Positions 41,701-45,671 of a stretch of DNA of 64,000 nucleotides are shown here, piece after piece; within the stretch, counting starts at the first letter, position 1, and each line of letters starts with the position of its first letter. The stretch is from Mactromeris polynyma (taxonomy: Eukaryota > Mollusca > Bivalvia > Venerida > Mactridae). Under the pieces are notes generated by a model, which was not told the DNA's origin, made no database searches, and worked only from the letters and a program-made list of their open reading frames with translations. Where the stretch lies: NCBI GenBank assembly GCA_032209605.1, contig JASFXZ010000035.1:3415001-3479000 (forward strand). Reading direction: 5' to 3'. The position numbers and the translations under genes were made by a program.

Positions 41701-44700
41701 AAATATACTTCGACAAAAAATCAAGACAATGCACCTTTAAGTTATACAACAGATGAAACGTTAATCCTTTATTTTCTATCCCAATACCCCTAATATAATT
41801 CTTATTATGCATATAGATACTACAGAAATACTTCAAAAACAGAAGTCAATTAGAATGCGTCCATAGGACACAGATGCCCCCACTTGCAGCCTTTGTCACA
41901 AAAGCAAATGCTATTATTCTGCTCATAGTTTTTGAATCATATGGACATCAAAATTACCAAGTGAACAACTGTACTGATTATGGTGATAAGTCAAGGGCCA
42001 TAACTTACCACTTACTGGGTGTAACCATACACGAAACCCCCGGTGCACAACTATACAGGTTGGTGAACATTCCTGTAAAGTCTTATGACTCTGGCTCATA
42101 TATTTTTGGAGATATGAGTGACGCAAGATTGCATACTCTGTAGGCTATGTTTTAACTAACTTACTAAGTCAAGGGCCATAACTTTGCATTTACTGGGCAC
42201 AGCCAAACATGAAACCCCAGGTGCACAACTACACATGCTGGTGAACGTTCATGTAAAGTTTTATGACTCATGCTCATATAAATTTGGAGATATGAGTGAC
42301 ACAAGATTGCATACTCTGTAGGCTATATTTTAACTATGTCAAGGGACATAACTCTGCACTTACTGGACACAACCAAACATGAAACCCCAGGTGCAAAACT
42401 ACATAGACTGGTGAACATTCCTGTAAAGTTTTATGACTGTGGCTCATATTCTTTTGGAGATCTATATGAGTGACACAAGATTTTGTGACAGACGGAAGGA
42501 CGGACAAGGCCAAATCTATATGCCCCCCTTTTCAGAGTGGGGGCATAAAAACATACTAAAATGACAAAATATTAAGACTAATAGAATATGCACCTTAAAA
42601 CAACAGATGAAACGTGAATTCATTATGGTCCCAAAACCCCTAATATAATTATTATTATGACAACAAACTAAAATAATTCCTCCGACCAGGTGACGTTTTC
42701 AAGTTCTTTTTTAAGTAGTTTCAGCCGAAATCCCACCAGTATTTCTCACAATGCAAATACTTTCCAGAATATAAGGTTTAAGCCATATTCCAGGAGGTTT
42801 TAAGGCTTGTGTGAGCCGTCTACATCATCTCATCTATGAATAAAGTCTTGCAAGGCCTAAAAAAAATATATGTGTTTCGGGTAACCCGACCCTACCTATC
42901 GAAAAAACCCGACCCTAGAGTTTTTTATGACCCTGGAGAATTTTTTTTTCGATTTTTAATTGTTTTTTAAAAAAACAACAACAAAAAACATTTGTCCCTA
43001 CCCTACCTACCATTTTTGAGACCGTTACCCTAAACACAGATTACTTTTTTTGGCCCAATTAAAAGATTAATTTGCATTATCTGTCTACCTGACAAAAAAA
43101 ACTTGAAAGTCAGACAAACTTACTTATCGTCATGGTGAGGAGGTCCGAGACTGTCGCTACTATGACGTCGCACTAAGCTGACATTTCTCGAGTCTGTCCC
43201 ATCATCCGACAGGATTGACAGAATATCGTCGTCATCAATCAAATCATCAAAAGCATTTGTTAACAAAGCCCGTAACTGAAAAATAAATAACAACAATGAC
43301 ATATGTGAGGAATCGTTTCATGTACGTATCCGGTGTTAAGTGTGAAACTATTGTAACTGAGATACAGCCGTTTTGTCCCGCGATATGAAATATATTATAC
43401 TAGGTCTGTCATTGATACAATTAATATCGATATATATCAACAATTATTTCAGCCAATCCATATTCCTTACACGTCTAAAGATATTGATATTATGGTGGGA
43501 GAATACAAGAGCATGTATGCAGTCTAAGCTGGTATCAAAATGGTGCAACTTTCTTTTGTAGTTGGCCACTTGTTTCGTAGTACTCTAAAATCCAAATGTC
43601 AGCAATATAATATATACTGAAGTTAAAGATATGGATTAGCTACTTAAATGGTGTCTTGTTATCAGATAAAGTTTACAGTCTACTAAAGGAACTTAAAAAC
43701 ACATGAGCGATATATCTAGATATCTATATATCGTCGATCTTTGTCTTTCGATTCAACAATATCGTCGATATGCAAAAATGAAGCAATGACAGCCCTATAT
43801 TATAAGAACAATATCAAAGTGGCAATGCATGTTTACTCTCTTCTACTTTGACTGTACGATAGTATTAGTAGTATCAAGGAATTTCTATTTTTTGTATATA
43901 ATCGAAGCCATCAACGATTTGTTGTGAAAATTCCACAGAAGGATATCATACATGTCCGATTTATTCAGAAACCTTCTCTTAGTCCAGGGACCTTATTCAC
44001 AAAACTTTTAAGACTGAAACTTAGACTTTTAAATGCTAAATGTTCTTTTGACTCCTATTTTATTATAATAGAAGTTCTGAACAGATGTTAAAATTTGGCA
44101 GGTATCAACATAATTCCATTCTTTAAGATTGAATTGAAAAGAAATGCCGGTGAATAAATAAGTCTTGAGTTTTGCAAATTTAAAGTCTAAGTCTTGAGTT
44201 TCAGTCTTAAAATGTTTGTAAATGTCTGTTCCCTATTTTGAAATCCGAGAGAACTTAACTTATATTCATTCTCATCCATTTCTCGCACAATATCATAAAA
44301 TAAAAGATGATAATCCAAGTTTGACATCGCCATTCCACAACTTTTCACGTGAACTTTTTTTTCATTAAGATTCTAAATTTTACTGCAGAACAAAATGCAT
44401 GTAGTCTATTCCAAGTAACACGCTGTATTGAAGTGAAAACTCAGAAGAGCGTGAAAAGGTGGCATATTTCTAGATTATGTTGGCAAAGTTCTATACGATT
44501 AAGAAACAAAAAATCTCAAAGAACAAATTCAACAAAATAAACAAAGCAATCACCATGAATATGTATGGTTGTTAAATAATTTATCAAACTCACACTGCCT
44601 TCATAAATTAATCACTATTCCGATAATTTTCAAGTGTTAAACCTCCCCGCATAATCTCCATGCAAATGAAGATCACACATTTCACTGACAGCGGTGATAT

Positions 44701-45671
44701 AATTTTAAACGAACGTTTGAAGTATCATTTGGTAAATACTTATACTGTGAGTAGGGTAAAACAAATACTAGGGTCATCTTCACATGCTGATAATTGTCTG
44801 ATAAAACCTCAGGTCAACTAAAAGGCCAAAGTTTTTTTTCCTTGCAGAGTAAATTGATTATTCAAAATTTCAAATCAAAGGCCCACAATAGTTGTTTCTT
44901 TGTAAAGAATATAGGCCATGATTAAATAAATTGCCTGCTTATCATGCCCTATCGTACAGAGTTCAAATTGACCTCAGAGTTGACCCTTTGACCTCTTAGG
45001 ATTGTGGATGAAGGGTCAATTTTTCTCCTATTAAATTTAAACTTATAAGAAGATCTGCCCAGTATCAAGTATACATTACAAAATATGATTTTGACCTTCA
45101 CACTGGTGATTTGTAGAAATATTATTTATCAATTACATACTTAATACTTATAAAACAAATAATGTATACCAAATTTTAAAAAAAAACCAGCCCTGCATTC
45201 AGTAAAGGTGTTTGGGGCTAACGTTATGTAACGTTTGCAATTTTCAAAAACAAAACAGATTCATAATGTTCGCAATTGTTAGCCGTAACTGAAAGCAGGG
45301 TAGATGTAGAACATTACAAGAACTGATGACGGGAACCAGACATTGTTGTTTCTATCGATGACAGCTATACAGACATGGAACCAGCCAATGAATGTCGAGT
45401 ACCTGATGACTGGAACCAGCCAATGAATGTATAGAGTACCTGATGACTGGAACCAGCCAATGAATGTATAGAGTACCTGATGACTGGAACCAGCCAATGA
45501 ATGTATAGAGTACCTGATGACTGGAACCAGTCAATGAATGTAGAGTATACTGACCTCATTCTGTTGCTGTTCTTCCTCTTTTCTATATTCATCTTCTTGC
45601 TGGCTCTGTAATGCTGCCGCGTCAAAGTTGATGCTGGTTCCATTGTTTCCACCCAGGCTGATATTACTCAT
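1283..45671 (-). CDS. CEP152: CEP152 / Asterless-type centriolar scaffold protein, 32 coding exons
   Basis: CEP152 rings the parental centriole and recruits PLK4 for centriole duplication; that is known for the family. Thirty-two exons, listed separately, join in phase into about 3,215 codons, stop TAA at 1283-1285. Recognition comes from an acidic N terminus like the human PLK4-binding segment (DLIDDDDILSILSDDGTD), NRLTQSLEESQKRCRNLL, SMADLGIKKT, EYDEDKREAVER, YKQFLDEHKDMLDKALKAA and KELRSQYLDTVAKIK, all in human order. Residues 1047-2186 are an extra coiled coil absent at this length from the human protein (about 1,700 residues from memory). Residues 90-502 and 2723-3215 are low-complexity. 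The start used is ATG at 45671, with A at -3; an upstream first exon is possible. The gene is head to head with PRPF3. Orthology is firm; single exon edges are inferred from splice consensus and phase without transcripts. Confidence 0.93.
2763..3294. repeat. Intron with a dispersed repeat shared with 56380-56640
   Basis: Bases about 2816-3075, read on the minus strand, match about 56380-56640 in a PRPF3 intron. Shared pieces include GGCTTTTAT, TTTCATTGGTTGATAT, AATGCTTGATAGA and AATGTC. The edges are uncertain and no coding capacity is seen. Confidence 0.6.
3295..3445 (-). CDS. CEP152: CEP152 coding exon 31 (residues 2673-2723)
   Basis: Encodes DDVLRHITQTNVRAAETVKL and FQQIKDFYRQNVKQILD. It matches human MLRYIQESKERAAEMVKAE and MRKYYLICLQQILQ. 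Acceptor TTTATAG, donor TCGG|GTAAGT, phase 2 at the 3' end. Confidence 0.94.
3693..3768 (-). CDS. CEP152: CEP152 coding exon 30 (residues 2648-2673)
   Basis: Encodes KELRSQYLDTVAKIK, equivalent to human EELRGQYIKAVKKIK, a strong orthology block. Acceptor ATTCCAG, donor AAAG|GTAATT, phase 1 at the 3' end. Confidence 0.94.
3769..4412. repeat. Intron with one end of a TIR-type repeat
   Basis: About 4258-4357 ends AAGACAGGTTCTACTGTAG, which reads CTACAGTAGAACCTGTCTT on the other strand. That is a pogo-like terminus, and no matching second end was found. The rest shows nothing recognisable. Confidence 0.4.
4413..4617 (-). CDS. CEP152: CEP152 coding exon 29 (residues 2579-2647)
   Basis: Encodes SELESLRKALEVENDVAMNA and VAIVDEMKRKHQFDREEL. 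It resembles the human HKAVVEKIGEENNK region. Acceptor TGCTCAG, donor ATG|GTAATA. Confidence 0.9.
4738..4918. mobile_element. Pogo/Tigger-like short TIR element, copy 1
   Basis: Diverged copy of the family whose ends are CAGTAAAACCTC... and ...GAGGTTTTACTG. Here the left end is AGTAAAATCTCAATAATAAG and the right end GGTTTTACTGTA. It carries the family's internal palindrome-like RAGACCACC / GGTGGTCTTATTATTGAGG arms. It lies in the intron between CEP152 exons 29 and 28. Confidence 0.7.
5211..5380 (-). CDS. CEP152: CEP152 coding exon 28 (residues 2523-2579)
   Basis: Encodes AELQKLKDDKSTNIESVQSI and EKVLHDMKHKYR. Acceptor TATTTTAG, donor CAG|GTATGG, phase 2 at the 3' end. Confidence 0.9.
5381..6033. 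other. CEP152 intron left of the 747-bp element
   Basis: AT-rich sequence. About 5562-6010 has TCGATTAT-type inverted stretches at both ends (GCGATTATCGAAAATAATC near 5568 and AATCGATTATGAA near 5976), suggesting another degraded TIR element. An open frame at 5068-5550 crosses exon 28 and is not coding. Confidence 0.35.
6034..6780. mobile_element. 747-bp pogo/Tigger-like element with perfect 24-bp TIRs
   Basis: The left end starts CAGTAAAACTTCGAAACC and the right end is its exact 24-base reverse complement ending TTCGAAGTTTTACTG. TA flanks both sides (6032-6033 and 6781-6782), the expected Tc1/mariner/pogo duplication. Subterminal repeats of TTCGAGCCATCTACC and TTCGA-CTATCT type occur at both ends. 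No transposase ORF is present, so it is non-autonomous. The perfect TIRs suggest recent insertion. It lies in the intron between exons 28 and 27. Confidence 0.9.
6842..7054 (-). CDS. CEP152: CEP152 coding exon 27 (residues 2452-2522)
   Basis: A 71-codon coiled-coil exon, VKTITNKMNVLEKRLHDHDR and ELLKGYKDELTDNQTKCEKW. Acceptor TTTTCAG, donor CAG|GTAAGT. The donor is only about 60 bp from a 747-bp transposon. Confidence 0.9.
7055..7444. repeat. Intron with a degraded pogo-like copy
   Basis: Pieces such as CTTACTAGTGAGGTGGTC and CACTGAGATAGTCTTACTT near 7255-7430 resemble the short TIR family but are broken up. Nothing else is recognised. Confidence 0.35.
7445..7795 (-). CDS. CEP152: CEP152 coding exon 26 (residues 2335-2451)
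   Basis: A 117-codon coiled-coil exon, KHQELLSELDKDKIMWYDER and QLSEVSTELNKLRNQQKEEK. Acceptor TTTTTACAG, donor GAG|GTAAGT. Confidence 0.9.
8229..8445 (+). repeat. tRNA-derived SINE, plus orientation
   Basis: The head resembles a tRNA A box (GCCCAGTTAGCTCAGATG) but the B box is eroded. The body and tail (AACTGATATGCTGTTGAAAAA) match the tail of the SINE at 20226-20488. A poly-C run at 8451-8466 follows it. Confidence 0.65.
8758..8856 (-). CDS. CEP152: CEP152 coding exon 25 (residues 2302-2334)
   Basis: Encodes SELEERYKTQLKILQAREKS and LQEQLQDLTQNLQ. Acceptor TATTACAG, donor CAG|GTGAGC, phase 0 on both sides. Confidence 0.88.
9071..9253 (-). repeat. CEP152: 113-bp-offset tandem duplication at the CEP152 exon 24 donor
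   Basis: Bases 9071-9140 and 9184-9253 match, sharing TTAGGCTCAGAGGAA and TTACCATGTCAA. The copied part includes the last bases of exon 24 and its donor. A weaker third copy may lie near 8950-9000. Using the second donor would shift the frame. Confidence 0.75.
9236..9472 (-). CDS. CEP152: CEP152 coding exon 24 (residues 2223-2301)
   Basis: Contains EYKQFLDEHKDMLDKALKAA, equivalent to human [20 protein letters not shown]. Acceptor TTTCATAG, donor ATG|GTAACC. A 113-bp-offset copy of the exon end and donor lies in the following intron. Confidence 0.92.
9655..9741 (-). repeat. CEP152: 87-bp tandem duplication of the CEP152 exon 23 3' end and donor
   Basis: The last 48 bases of exon 23 plus 39 bases of intron are repeated with about 10% divergence. 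The frame stays open through both copies and each copy has a GT donor after Leu-Leu-Lys-Glu. Confidence 0.85.
9742..9849 (-). CDS. CEP152: CEP152 coding exon 23 (residues 2187-2222), with a duplicated 3' end
   Basis: Encodes VNLAVQDARDDWNREY, matching human VEIAVQNAHQRW; the alignment to human resumes here. The exon ends SISTTSAEASQGLLKE|GTAAGG. An 87-bp tandem copy immediately downstream repeats SISTTSAEASQGLLKE in frame and carries its own donor GAG|GTTAGG at 9655, so a 29-codon longer form is possible. Confidence 0.85.
11538..11680. mobile_element. Pogo/Tigger-like short TIR element, copy 2
   Basis: Left end CAGTAAACCTCACTTAAAG, right end TTATTGAGGTTTTACTG. The internal arms are shorter than in other copies. 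TA precedes the left end. Confidence 0.8.
12960..13470 (+). repeat. Degenerate repeats with coding-like texture
   Basis: About four to five imperfect units share GAAAACATTGAAGATATTG-, GCAGATGATNACAATGTTG- and -CATGAT. Forward translation gives acidic fragments such as ENIGEIADDYNVENNEIVHD and MAHDSENEIIEH, but stops and frame changes interrupt them. This may be a decayed repetitive coding segment or a simple A-rich minisatellite. No family is recognised. Confidence 0.4.
13970..14247. mobile_element. Small TIR element with CAGGGCTCTAGAAAT ends
   Basis: Left CAGGGCTCTAGAAATCCAC is repeated at 14013 by a 43-bp local duplication. Right ATTTCTAGAGCCCTG is its inverse. CAGGG ends are typical of hAT elements, but I see no clear 8-bp target duplication. 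Confidence 0.6.
14509..15399 (-). CDS. CEP152: CEP152 coding exon 22 (residues 1890-2186), 19-residue Trp repeats
   Basis: A single 891-nt exon. It includes repeats of exactly 19 residues marked by Trp: WRSRFEKELGEKLQKEEQK, WKEMIENDIENRLKEEKEK, WEGSKSEEIEKKLSDERSK. An earlier copy is WRSMVDQELKEKLEVEKEK. The last residues lead directly into the conserved block of exon 23. Acceptor TTACACAG, donor GAG|GTTGGT; a nearby GTAAAG was rejected because it breaks phase. Confidence 0.9.
15400..17939. other. 2.5-kb CEP152 intron 21, no gene seen
   Basis: AT-rich. It holds ATCATGATATGATATG-type palindromic sequence near 16000-16060, resembling the termini of the 43393-43795 family, a T run at about 17512-17531 and A-rich runs near 17670-17703. 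No exon or clear full-length repeat is recognised. Confidence 0.45.
17940..18020 (-). CDS. CEP152: CEP152 coding exon 21 (residues 1863-1889)
   Basis: A 27-codon coiled-coil exon, DLEQKVENEVETRLVQKLET then EKEKMQQ. Acceptor TTTACAG, donor CAG|GTAAGC, phase 0 on both sides, so it could be skipped without a frameshift. Confidence 0.87.
18538..18726 (-). CDS. CEP152: CEP152 coding exon 20 (residues 1800-1862)
   Basis: Encodes WFVEVEGRMREERNNW, WKNCDLPEEIEKERRKW, WMKLMEQTLIKEKENW and WKNRDLPVEVKKV. The Trp spacing is 15, 16, 15. The WKN-DLP-E half-unit occurs twice in the exon. Acceptor CTTCAG, donor GAG|GTAGGA. Confidence 0.9.
19031..19252 (-). CDS. CEP152: CEP152 coding exon 19 (residues 1726-1799)
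   Basis: Seventy-four codons that continue the repeat (WRCTELETEKL, WKQEMEDRLNKEKEEW). Two expected Trp positions are Leu. The spacing shifts from 15/12 to 15/16. Acceptor TTTAAG, donor AAAG|GTTTGT, phase 0 on both sides. Confidence 0.88.
19729..19952 (-). CDS. CEP152: CEP152 coding exon 18 (residues 1651-1725)
   Basis: Encodes successive Trp units: WAKELEQRLEEEKESW, WREFELETEKLKW, WASDWEIKLVQEKESW and WFKNMLEPAKRKW. The Trp spacing alternates 15, 12, 15, 12. Acceptor TTTCAG, donor AAAG|GTATTT. Confidence 0.9.
20226..20488 (-). repeat. Intact-looking tRNA-derived SINE, minus orientation
   Basis: On the minus strand the head has near-consensus pol III boxes: A box TAGCTCAGTTGG and B box GGTTCGATTCC. 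The body runs through CTTCCGTAGCATTGACTACGG and GGTTGATAATTAA, and the tail is GATGAAAAACGGCATAAAA. This combination is what I know from molluscan tRNA-SINEs. It lies in the intron between exons 18 and 17, in the same orientation as CEP152. Confidence 0.8.
20714..20839 (-). CDS. CEP152: CEP152 coding exon 17 (residues 1609-1651)
   Basis: Encodes WQSDSMSQLDDERKNW and WDTLKEEEINARLDTEKETW, Trp spacing 15 then 19. Acceptor TTTTCAG, donor ACAG|GTGTGT, phase 1 on both sides. Confidence 0.9.
21451..21584. repeat. 15-bp minisatellite, about 9 units
   Basis: The unit GATACAGTCACATAG is repeated almost perfectly, with one short insertion (GAA) after the fourth unit. It makes a spurious Val-Thr-Val-Ser-Tyr repeat ORF on the minus strand. 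It lies in the intron before exon 17. Confidence 0.95.
21800..21947 (-). CDS. CEP152: CEP152 coding exon 16 (residues 1560-1609)
   Basis: Encodes VAMSKVMWLEEHRATRQAA and MRLKMEDDIESKLEERLEE. It is the first of the tryptophan-spaced exons. Acceptor ATTCAG, donor GAAG|GTGAGT, phase 1 at the 3' end. It lies 5 kb from exon 15. Confidence 0.88.
25196..25530 (-). repeat. Dispersed ~340-bp repeat, inverted copy
   Basis: Reverse complement of the element at 51170-51503. Shared pieces are ATAAACTGCCTGTGAGAGAA, GGGAATATAGCTGAATAACG and a final AAAAAAACAGCTG. Another copy lies at 29440-29745; partial copies lie at 35100-35300 and 40245-40285. It has no coding capacity; class unknown. Confidence 0.8.
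26383..26560. mobile_element. Pogo/Tigger-like short TIR element, copy 3
   Basis: One of the clearest copies: CAGTAAAACCTCACTTAAAG at left, TTATTATTGAGGTTTTACTG at right, with multiple AGACCACCTC arms between. Confidence 0.85.
26905..28443 (-). CDS. CEP152: CEP152 coding exon 15 (residues 1047-1559), 513-codon coiled-coil expansion
   Basis: One uninterrupted 1,539-nt exon, phase 0 at both ends (acceptor TTTTAAG, donor CCAAG|GTGAGT). The product is Glu/Lys-rich heptad coiled coil throughout, reminiscent of golgins or myosin rods, with a single Trp (DKWRKEE). Its C-terminal part has short near-repeats (KQAEIDNIEKRKKLELERL, KQAEIDRIMREKDEEIARL). It sits where human CEP152 has a short segment. 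Without the flanking exons it would be called an anonymous coiled-coil protein; phase and position tie it to CEP152. Confidence 0.9.
28444..28952. repeat. CEP152 intron 14 with repeat fragments
   Basis: About 28521-28700 begins GATGCATCCATAGGACATGG, like the left edge of the 41852-42548 repeat, and carries AGGGCCACAACTCCTAAAG. About 28780-28860 (GCCACATACATAAGACAG) resembles pieces near 19985 and 46020-46200. These are fragments of dispersed families. Confidence 0.5.
28953..29088 (-). CDS. CEP152: CEP152 coding exon 14 (residues 1001-1046)
   Basis: Encodes EEYVKLCEEKENVKYNLNAE and WNNKMDVALAE. This matches human CYLEVCREKDNLE and KEWQSKLDQTI and is the last block shared with human CEP152 before the long insertion. 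Acceptor TTACAG, donor GAG|GTAAAT. Confidence 0.93.
29163..29282. mobile_element. Truncated pogo/Tigger-like short element
   Basis: Right half only: CCTCAATATCAAGACCACCT through GATGTTTTACTGTA. The left terminus is missing. Confidence 0.7.
29440..29745 (+). repeat. Dispersed ~340-bp repeat, second copy
   Basis: Shares CCCAATGCCAAAAAGTATAT, CTTTTCTCTCACAGGCAGTT and GCGCAAAATTCCCATTTTG with the copy at 51170-51503. It lies just upstream of CEP152 exon 13 on the plus-strand map. Confidence 0.8.
29795..29923 (-). CDS. CEP152: CEP152 coding exon 13 (residues 958-1001)
   Basis: Encodes ETSRNKLRQELTLLFDAERS and EILAKYERECSSL, similar to the human QLFEAYERTHLQL segment. Acceptor TTTCAG, donor TAAG|GTAAGG. 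Confidence 0.92.
29924..30789. other. CEP152 intron 12, no gene seen
   Basis: AT-rich, with a small tandem duplication ACACATTAACCTAACAAA near 30446-30482. Nothing else is recognised. Confidence 0.4.
30790..30920 (-). CDS. CEP152: CEP152 coding exon 12 (residues 915-958)
   Basis: Encodes ELNRELSKQISDMVKEYDED then KREAVER, matching human [21 protein letters not shown]. Acceptor TCTCCAG, donor AAAG|GTGATT, phase 2 at the 3' end. Confidence 0.93.
31242..31379. mobile_element. ~138-bp TIR element
   Basis: Left GGCCTATTCCAGAAAAAT and right AAATTTCCTGGAATAGACC are inverted near-copies. A G run (about 31273-31282) lies inside. No ORF. Confidence 0.6.
31415..31540 (-). CDS. CEP152: CEP152 coding exon 11 (residues 873-914)
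   Basis: Coiled-coil exon of 42 codons, KRIVDLESCMSPGEKSNAVE and KDVENLKREKQVLLEDIE. Acceptor TTTACAG, donor GAG|GTAAAT, phase 0 on both sides. Confidence 0.88.
31781..31964 (-). CDS. CEP152: CEP152 coding exon 10 (residues 811-872)
   Basis: Encodes SNEVVTSLKAELERCLVSNK and EMRKVKKGMLEYRQRCERAD. It aligns with human FILKLKAEVQRLLGSN. The acceptor is a tandem TAGTAG, so the first codon may be dropped or kept (exon edge 31964 or 31961) without a frame change. Donor AAAG|GTATGG. Confidence 0.9.
32123..32290 (-). repeat. SINE body without tRNA head
   Basis: Minus-strand body and tail (CTTCCGTGACATCGGCTG..., GGTTGATAATTAATTTC, TTGAAAAACAGCATAAAA) match the SINE at 20226-20488. The tRNA-like head is missing, as in 5'-truncated SINE copies. 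Confidence 0.7.
32576..32766 (-). CDS. CEP152: CEP152 coding exon 9 (residues 748-811)
   Basis: Encodes EEIQDLKEQVQMLESASNLG and SMADLGIKKTLDFDTPQG. The LGIKK block is shared with human CEP152 (YVDLGIKKV). Acceptor TTCCAG, donor ATCA|GTAAG, phase 2 at the 3' end. Confidence 0.94.
32966..33186 (-). repeat. tRNA-derived SINE, minus orientation
   Basis: Head on the minus strand: GGCTGGTTAGCTCTGTCGG and B box GGGTTCAATCC. The body has CTTCCGTGACAATTTGACTG and the tail is GTTGAAAAACGCTGTTAAA. It lies in the intron between exons 9 and 8. Confidence 0.8.
33286..33443. mobile_element. ~158-bp TIR element with AGGGGTTCAA ends
   Basis: Left AGGGGTTCAACTT and right AAATTGAACCCCT are inverted. Related sequence, with TTTAGAGAAAAA and GGGTCAAAT..., is at 60333-60535, 7080-7160 and about 45000-45060. 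Confidence 0.6.
33538..33629 (-). CDS. CEP152: CEP152 coding exon 8 (residues 717-747)
   Basis: Encodes SSSQEMSQMKIHLQQALASK, matching the human LQFQLQQAQKA segment. Acceptor TTTACAG, donor CCAG|GTATGC. It restores phase 0. Confidence 0.9.
33630..34856. other. CEP152 introns around exon 7, no repeat recognised
   Basis: The non-exonic parts of this interval are AT-rich. I see no RNA gene, exon or mobile-element ends. Confidence 0.4.
34225..34372 (-). CDS. CEP152: CEP152 coding exon 7 (residues 668-717)
   Basis: Holds the most diagnostic family block, NRLTQSLEESQKRCRNLL (human NKLTRSLEESQKQCAHLL). Acceptor TTTTTTCAG, donor CTT|GTAAGA, phase 1 at the 3' end. Confidence 0.95.
34857..35057 (-). 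CDS. CEP152: CEP152 coding exon 6 (residues 601-667)
   Basis: Coiled coil, LHQHLEELGSSDTLTRAKHD and DSLQKKYETEIKHLQ. It parallels human LKQQLVDLHHSESLQRARE and LTKKYEEQVLSLQ almost position by position. Acceptor TTTTCAG, donor AAG|GTTCGT, both phase 0. Confidence 0.94.
35100..35300 (-). repeat. Partial copy of the dispersed ~340-bp repeat
   Basis: Contains CCCTTCAAATTGGGAATTTT and TTACAGCAAAATGTTAGGAT, matching the copies at 25196-25530 and 51170-51503 in inverted orientation, and is truncated. Bases 35400-35520 match another family (see 42855-43061). Confidence 0.7.
35598..35737 (-). CDS. CEP152: CEP152 coding exon 5 (residues 554-600)
   Basis: Coiled coil, SLLLEAKNDNAQLVGRVHAC and QVEGLKKAKEE. 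It matches the human segment with ALETQIQALK. Acceptor TTTCAG, donor GAG|GTATGT. It is separated from exon 4 by a 4.1-kb repeat-filled intron. Confidence 0.92.
36886..37110. repeat. Local 145-bp-offset duplication
   Basis: ACATTCCCACCCTTTGACTA followed by TATAAGGCATTC occurs at 36886 and again at 37031, with continuing similarity (TTGAGAA, ACCAGTATT / ACCAGCATT). Confidence 0.75.
37322..37520. mobile_element. Pogo/Tigger-like short TIR element, copy 4
   Basis: Left CAGTAAAACCTCCCTAATAA, right TTATTATTGAGGTTTTACTG. The AGACCACCTC arms are repeated. It is the longest uninterrupted copy of the short family here. Confidence 0.85.
38738..39223. mobile_element. Pogo/Tigger-like element interrupted by a nested insertion
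   Basis: Left CAGTAAAACCTGAATAATAA, right GGTAAGGTTTAACAGTA. The family sequence breaks at 38853 and resumes at 39157. GGAAAGTT stands at both edges (38853-38860, 39157-39164). The roughly 296-bp insert is rich in GGTTAC. Confidence 0.75.
39885..40040 (-). CDS. CEP152: CEP152 coding exon 4 (residues 502-554), start of coiled coil
   Basis: Encodes QQLAQLQILYKARARKIEEL and RILKHQLSVAR, matching the beginning of the human coiled coil (LQVLNKAKERQLENL / HQLV). Acceptor TTTTAG, donor GAG|GTATTA, phase 1 on both sides. Confidence 0.93.
40403..41637 (-). CDS. CEP152: CEP152 coding exon 3 (residues 90-502), His/Tyr/Gln-rich linker
   Basis: A single 1,235-nt exon. It starts ISESPEPKPNTNW, passes through a His/Gln/Tyr/Gly-rich region (for example GHYYHHHHDPQVHSHGYEGH), contains the short direct repeat KQLEEM-KQLEEM, and ends in a charged segment finishing MDQG. 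Acceptor TTTTCAG, donor CAAG|GTATGT. It fills the place of the poorly conserved linker in human CEP152 and probably is disordered. No known domain is visible. Confidence 0.92.
41852..42548. mobile_element. Bivalve-type repeat with ATGCCCCCACT TIRs and internal 170-178-bp repeats
   Basis: Inverted ATGCCCCCACT (41874-41884) and AGTGGGGGCAT (42536-42546) bound it. Inside, a unit containing TCAAGGGCCATAACTT starts at 41991, 42169 and 42339. Near the right end is GACAGACGGAAGGACGGAC and a C-run/G-run hairpin. I recall similar elements in bivalve genomes. The ORF at 41874-42143 lies inside it and is not a gene. Confidence 0.7.
42855..43061. mobile_element. ~200-bp element with GGCCTAAAAAAA / TTTTTTTGGCC ends
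   Basis: Left AGGCCTAAAAAAAATATATG, right TACTTTTTTTGGCC. The interior has GGGTAACCCGACCCTACC. A near-identical left half is at 37613-37745, with diverged copies at 50605-50720 and, inverted, 35400-35520. Non-coding. Confidence 0.65.
43124..43275 (-). CDS. CEP152: CEP152 coding exon 2 (residues 40-90), acidic PLK4-binding segment
   Basis: Encodes LRALLTNAFDDLIDDDDILS followed by ILSDDGTDSRN. The acidic run matches the part of human CEP152 (about residues 1-60) known to bind the PLK4 cryptic polo box. Acceptor TTTTCAG, donor AA|GTAAGT, phase 2 at the 3' end. Confidence 0.92.
43393..43795. mobile_element. ~400-bp element with CTGTCATTG / CAATGACAG ends, copy 1
   Basis: Left CTGTCATTGATACAATTAAT, right GAAGCAATGACAGCC. 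The interior includes CCAAATGTCAGCAATATAAT and TGAAGTTAAAGATATGGATT. Related copies are at 54468-54700 and 58250-58675 in PRPF3 introns. Non-autonomous DNA element by structure. Confidence 0.65.
43990..44225. mobile_element. TIR-like element with TTTTAAGACTGAAACTT / AAGTCTTGAGTTTCAGTC
   Basis: The ends are inverted near-copies containing TTTAAGACTGAAACTTAGAC and GTCTAAGTCTTGAGTTTC. A related sequence is near 12470-12730. No coding capacity. Confidence 0.55.
45374..45550. repeat. 37-bp minisatellite at the CEP152 exon 1 donor
   Basis: Units start at 45401, 45438, 45475 and 45512 (ACCTGATGACTGGAACCAGC...), period exactly 37. On the minus strand every unit contains CAG|GTACTC, a 5'-splice-site-like sequence. 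The array ends a few bases from the real donor. Confidence 0.95.
45555..45671 (-). CDS. CEP152: CEP152 coding exon 1 (residues 1-39)
   Basis: Begins MSNISLGGNNG and contains SINFDAAALQ, which lines up with the human N terminus, then a Glu/Gln-rich stretch (EDEYRKEEEQQQ). Donor GAG|GTCAGT. An internal acceptor-like CAG before 45657 would let an upstream first exon join at the Leu-Gly-Gly codons in the same frame. Confidence 0.8.

Noticed and set aside
41874..42143. 89-codon ORF on the plus strand
   Set aside because: It lies inside a TIR repeat with tandem units, a common source of spurious gene models.
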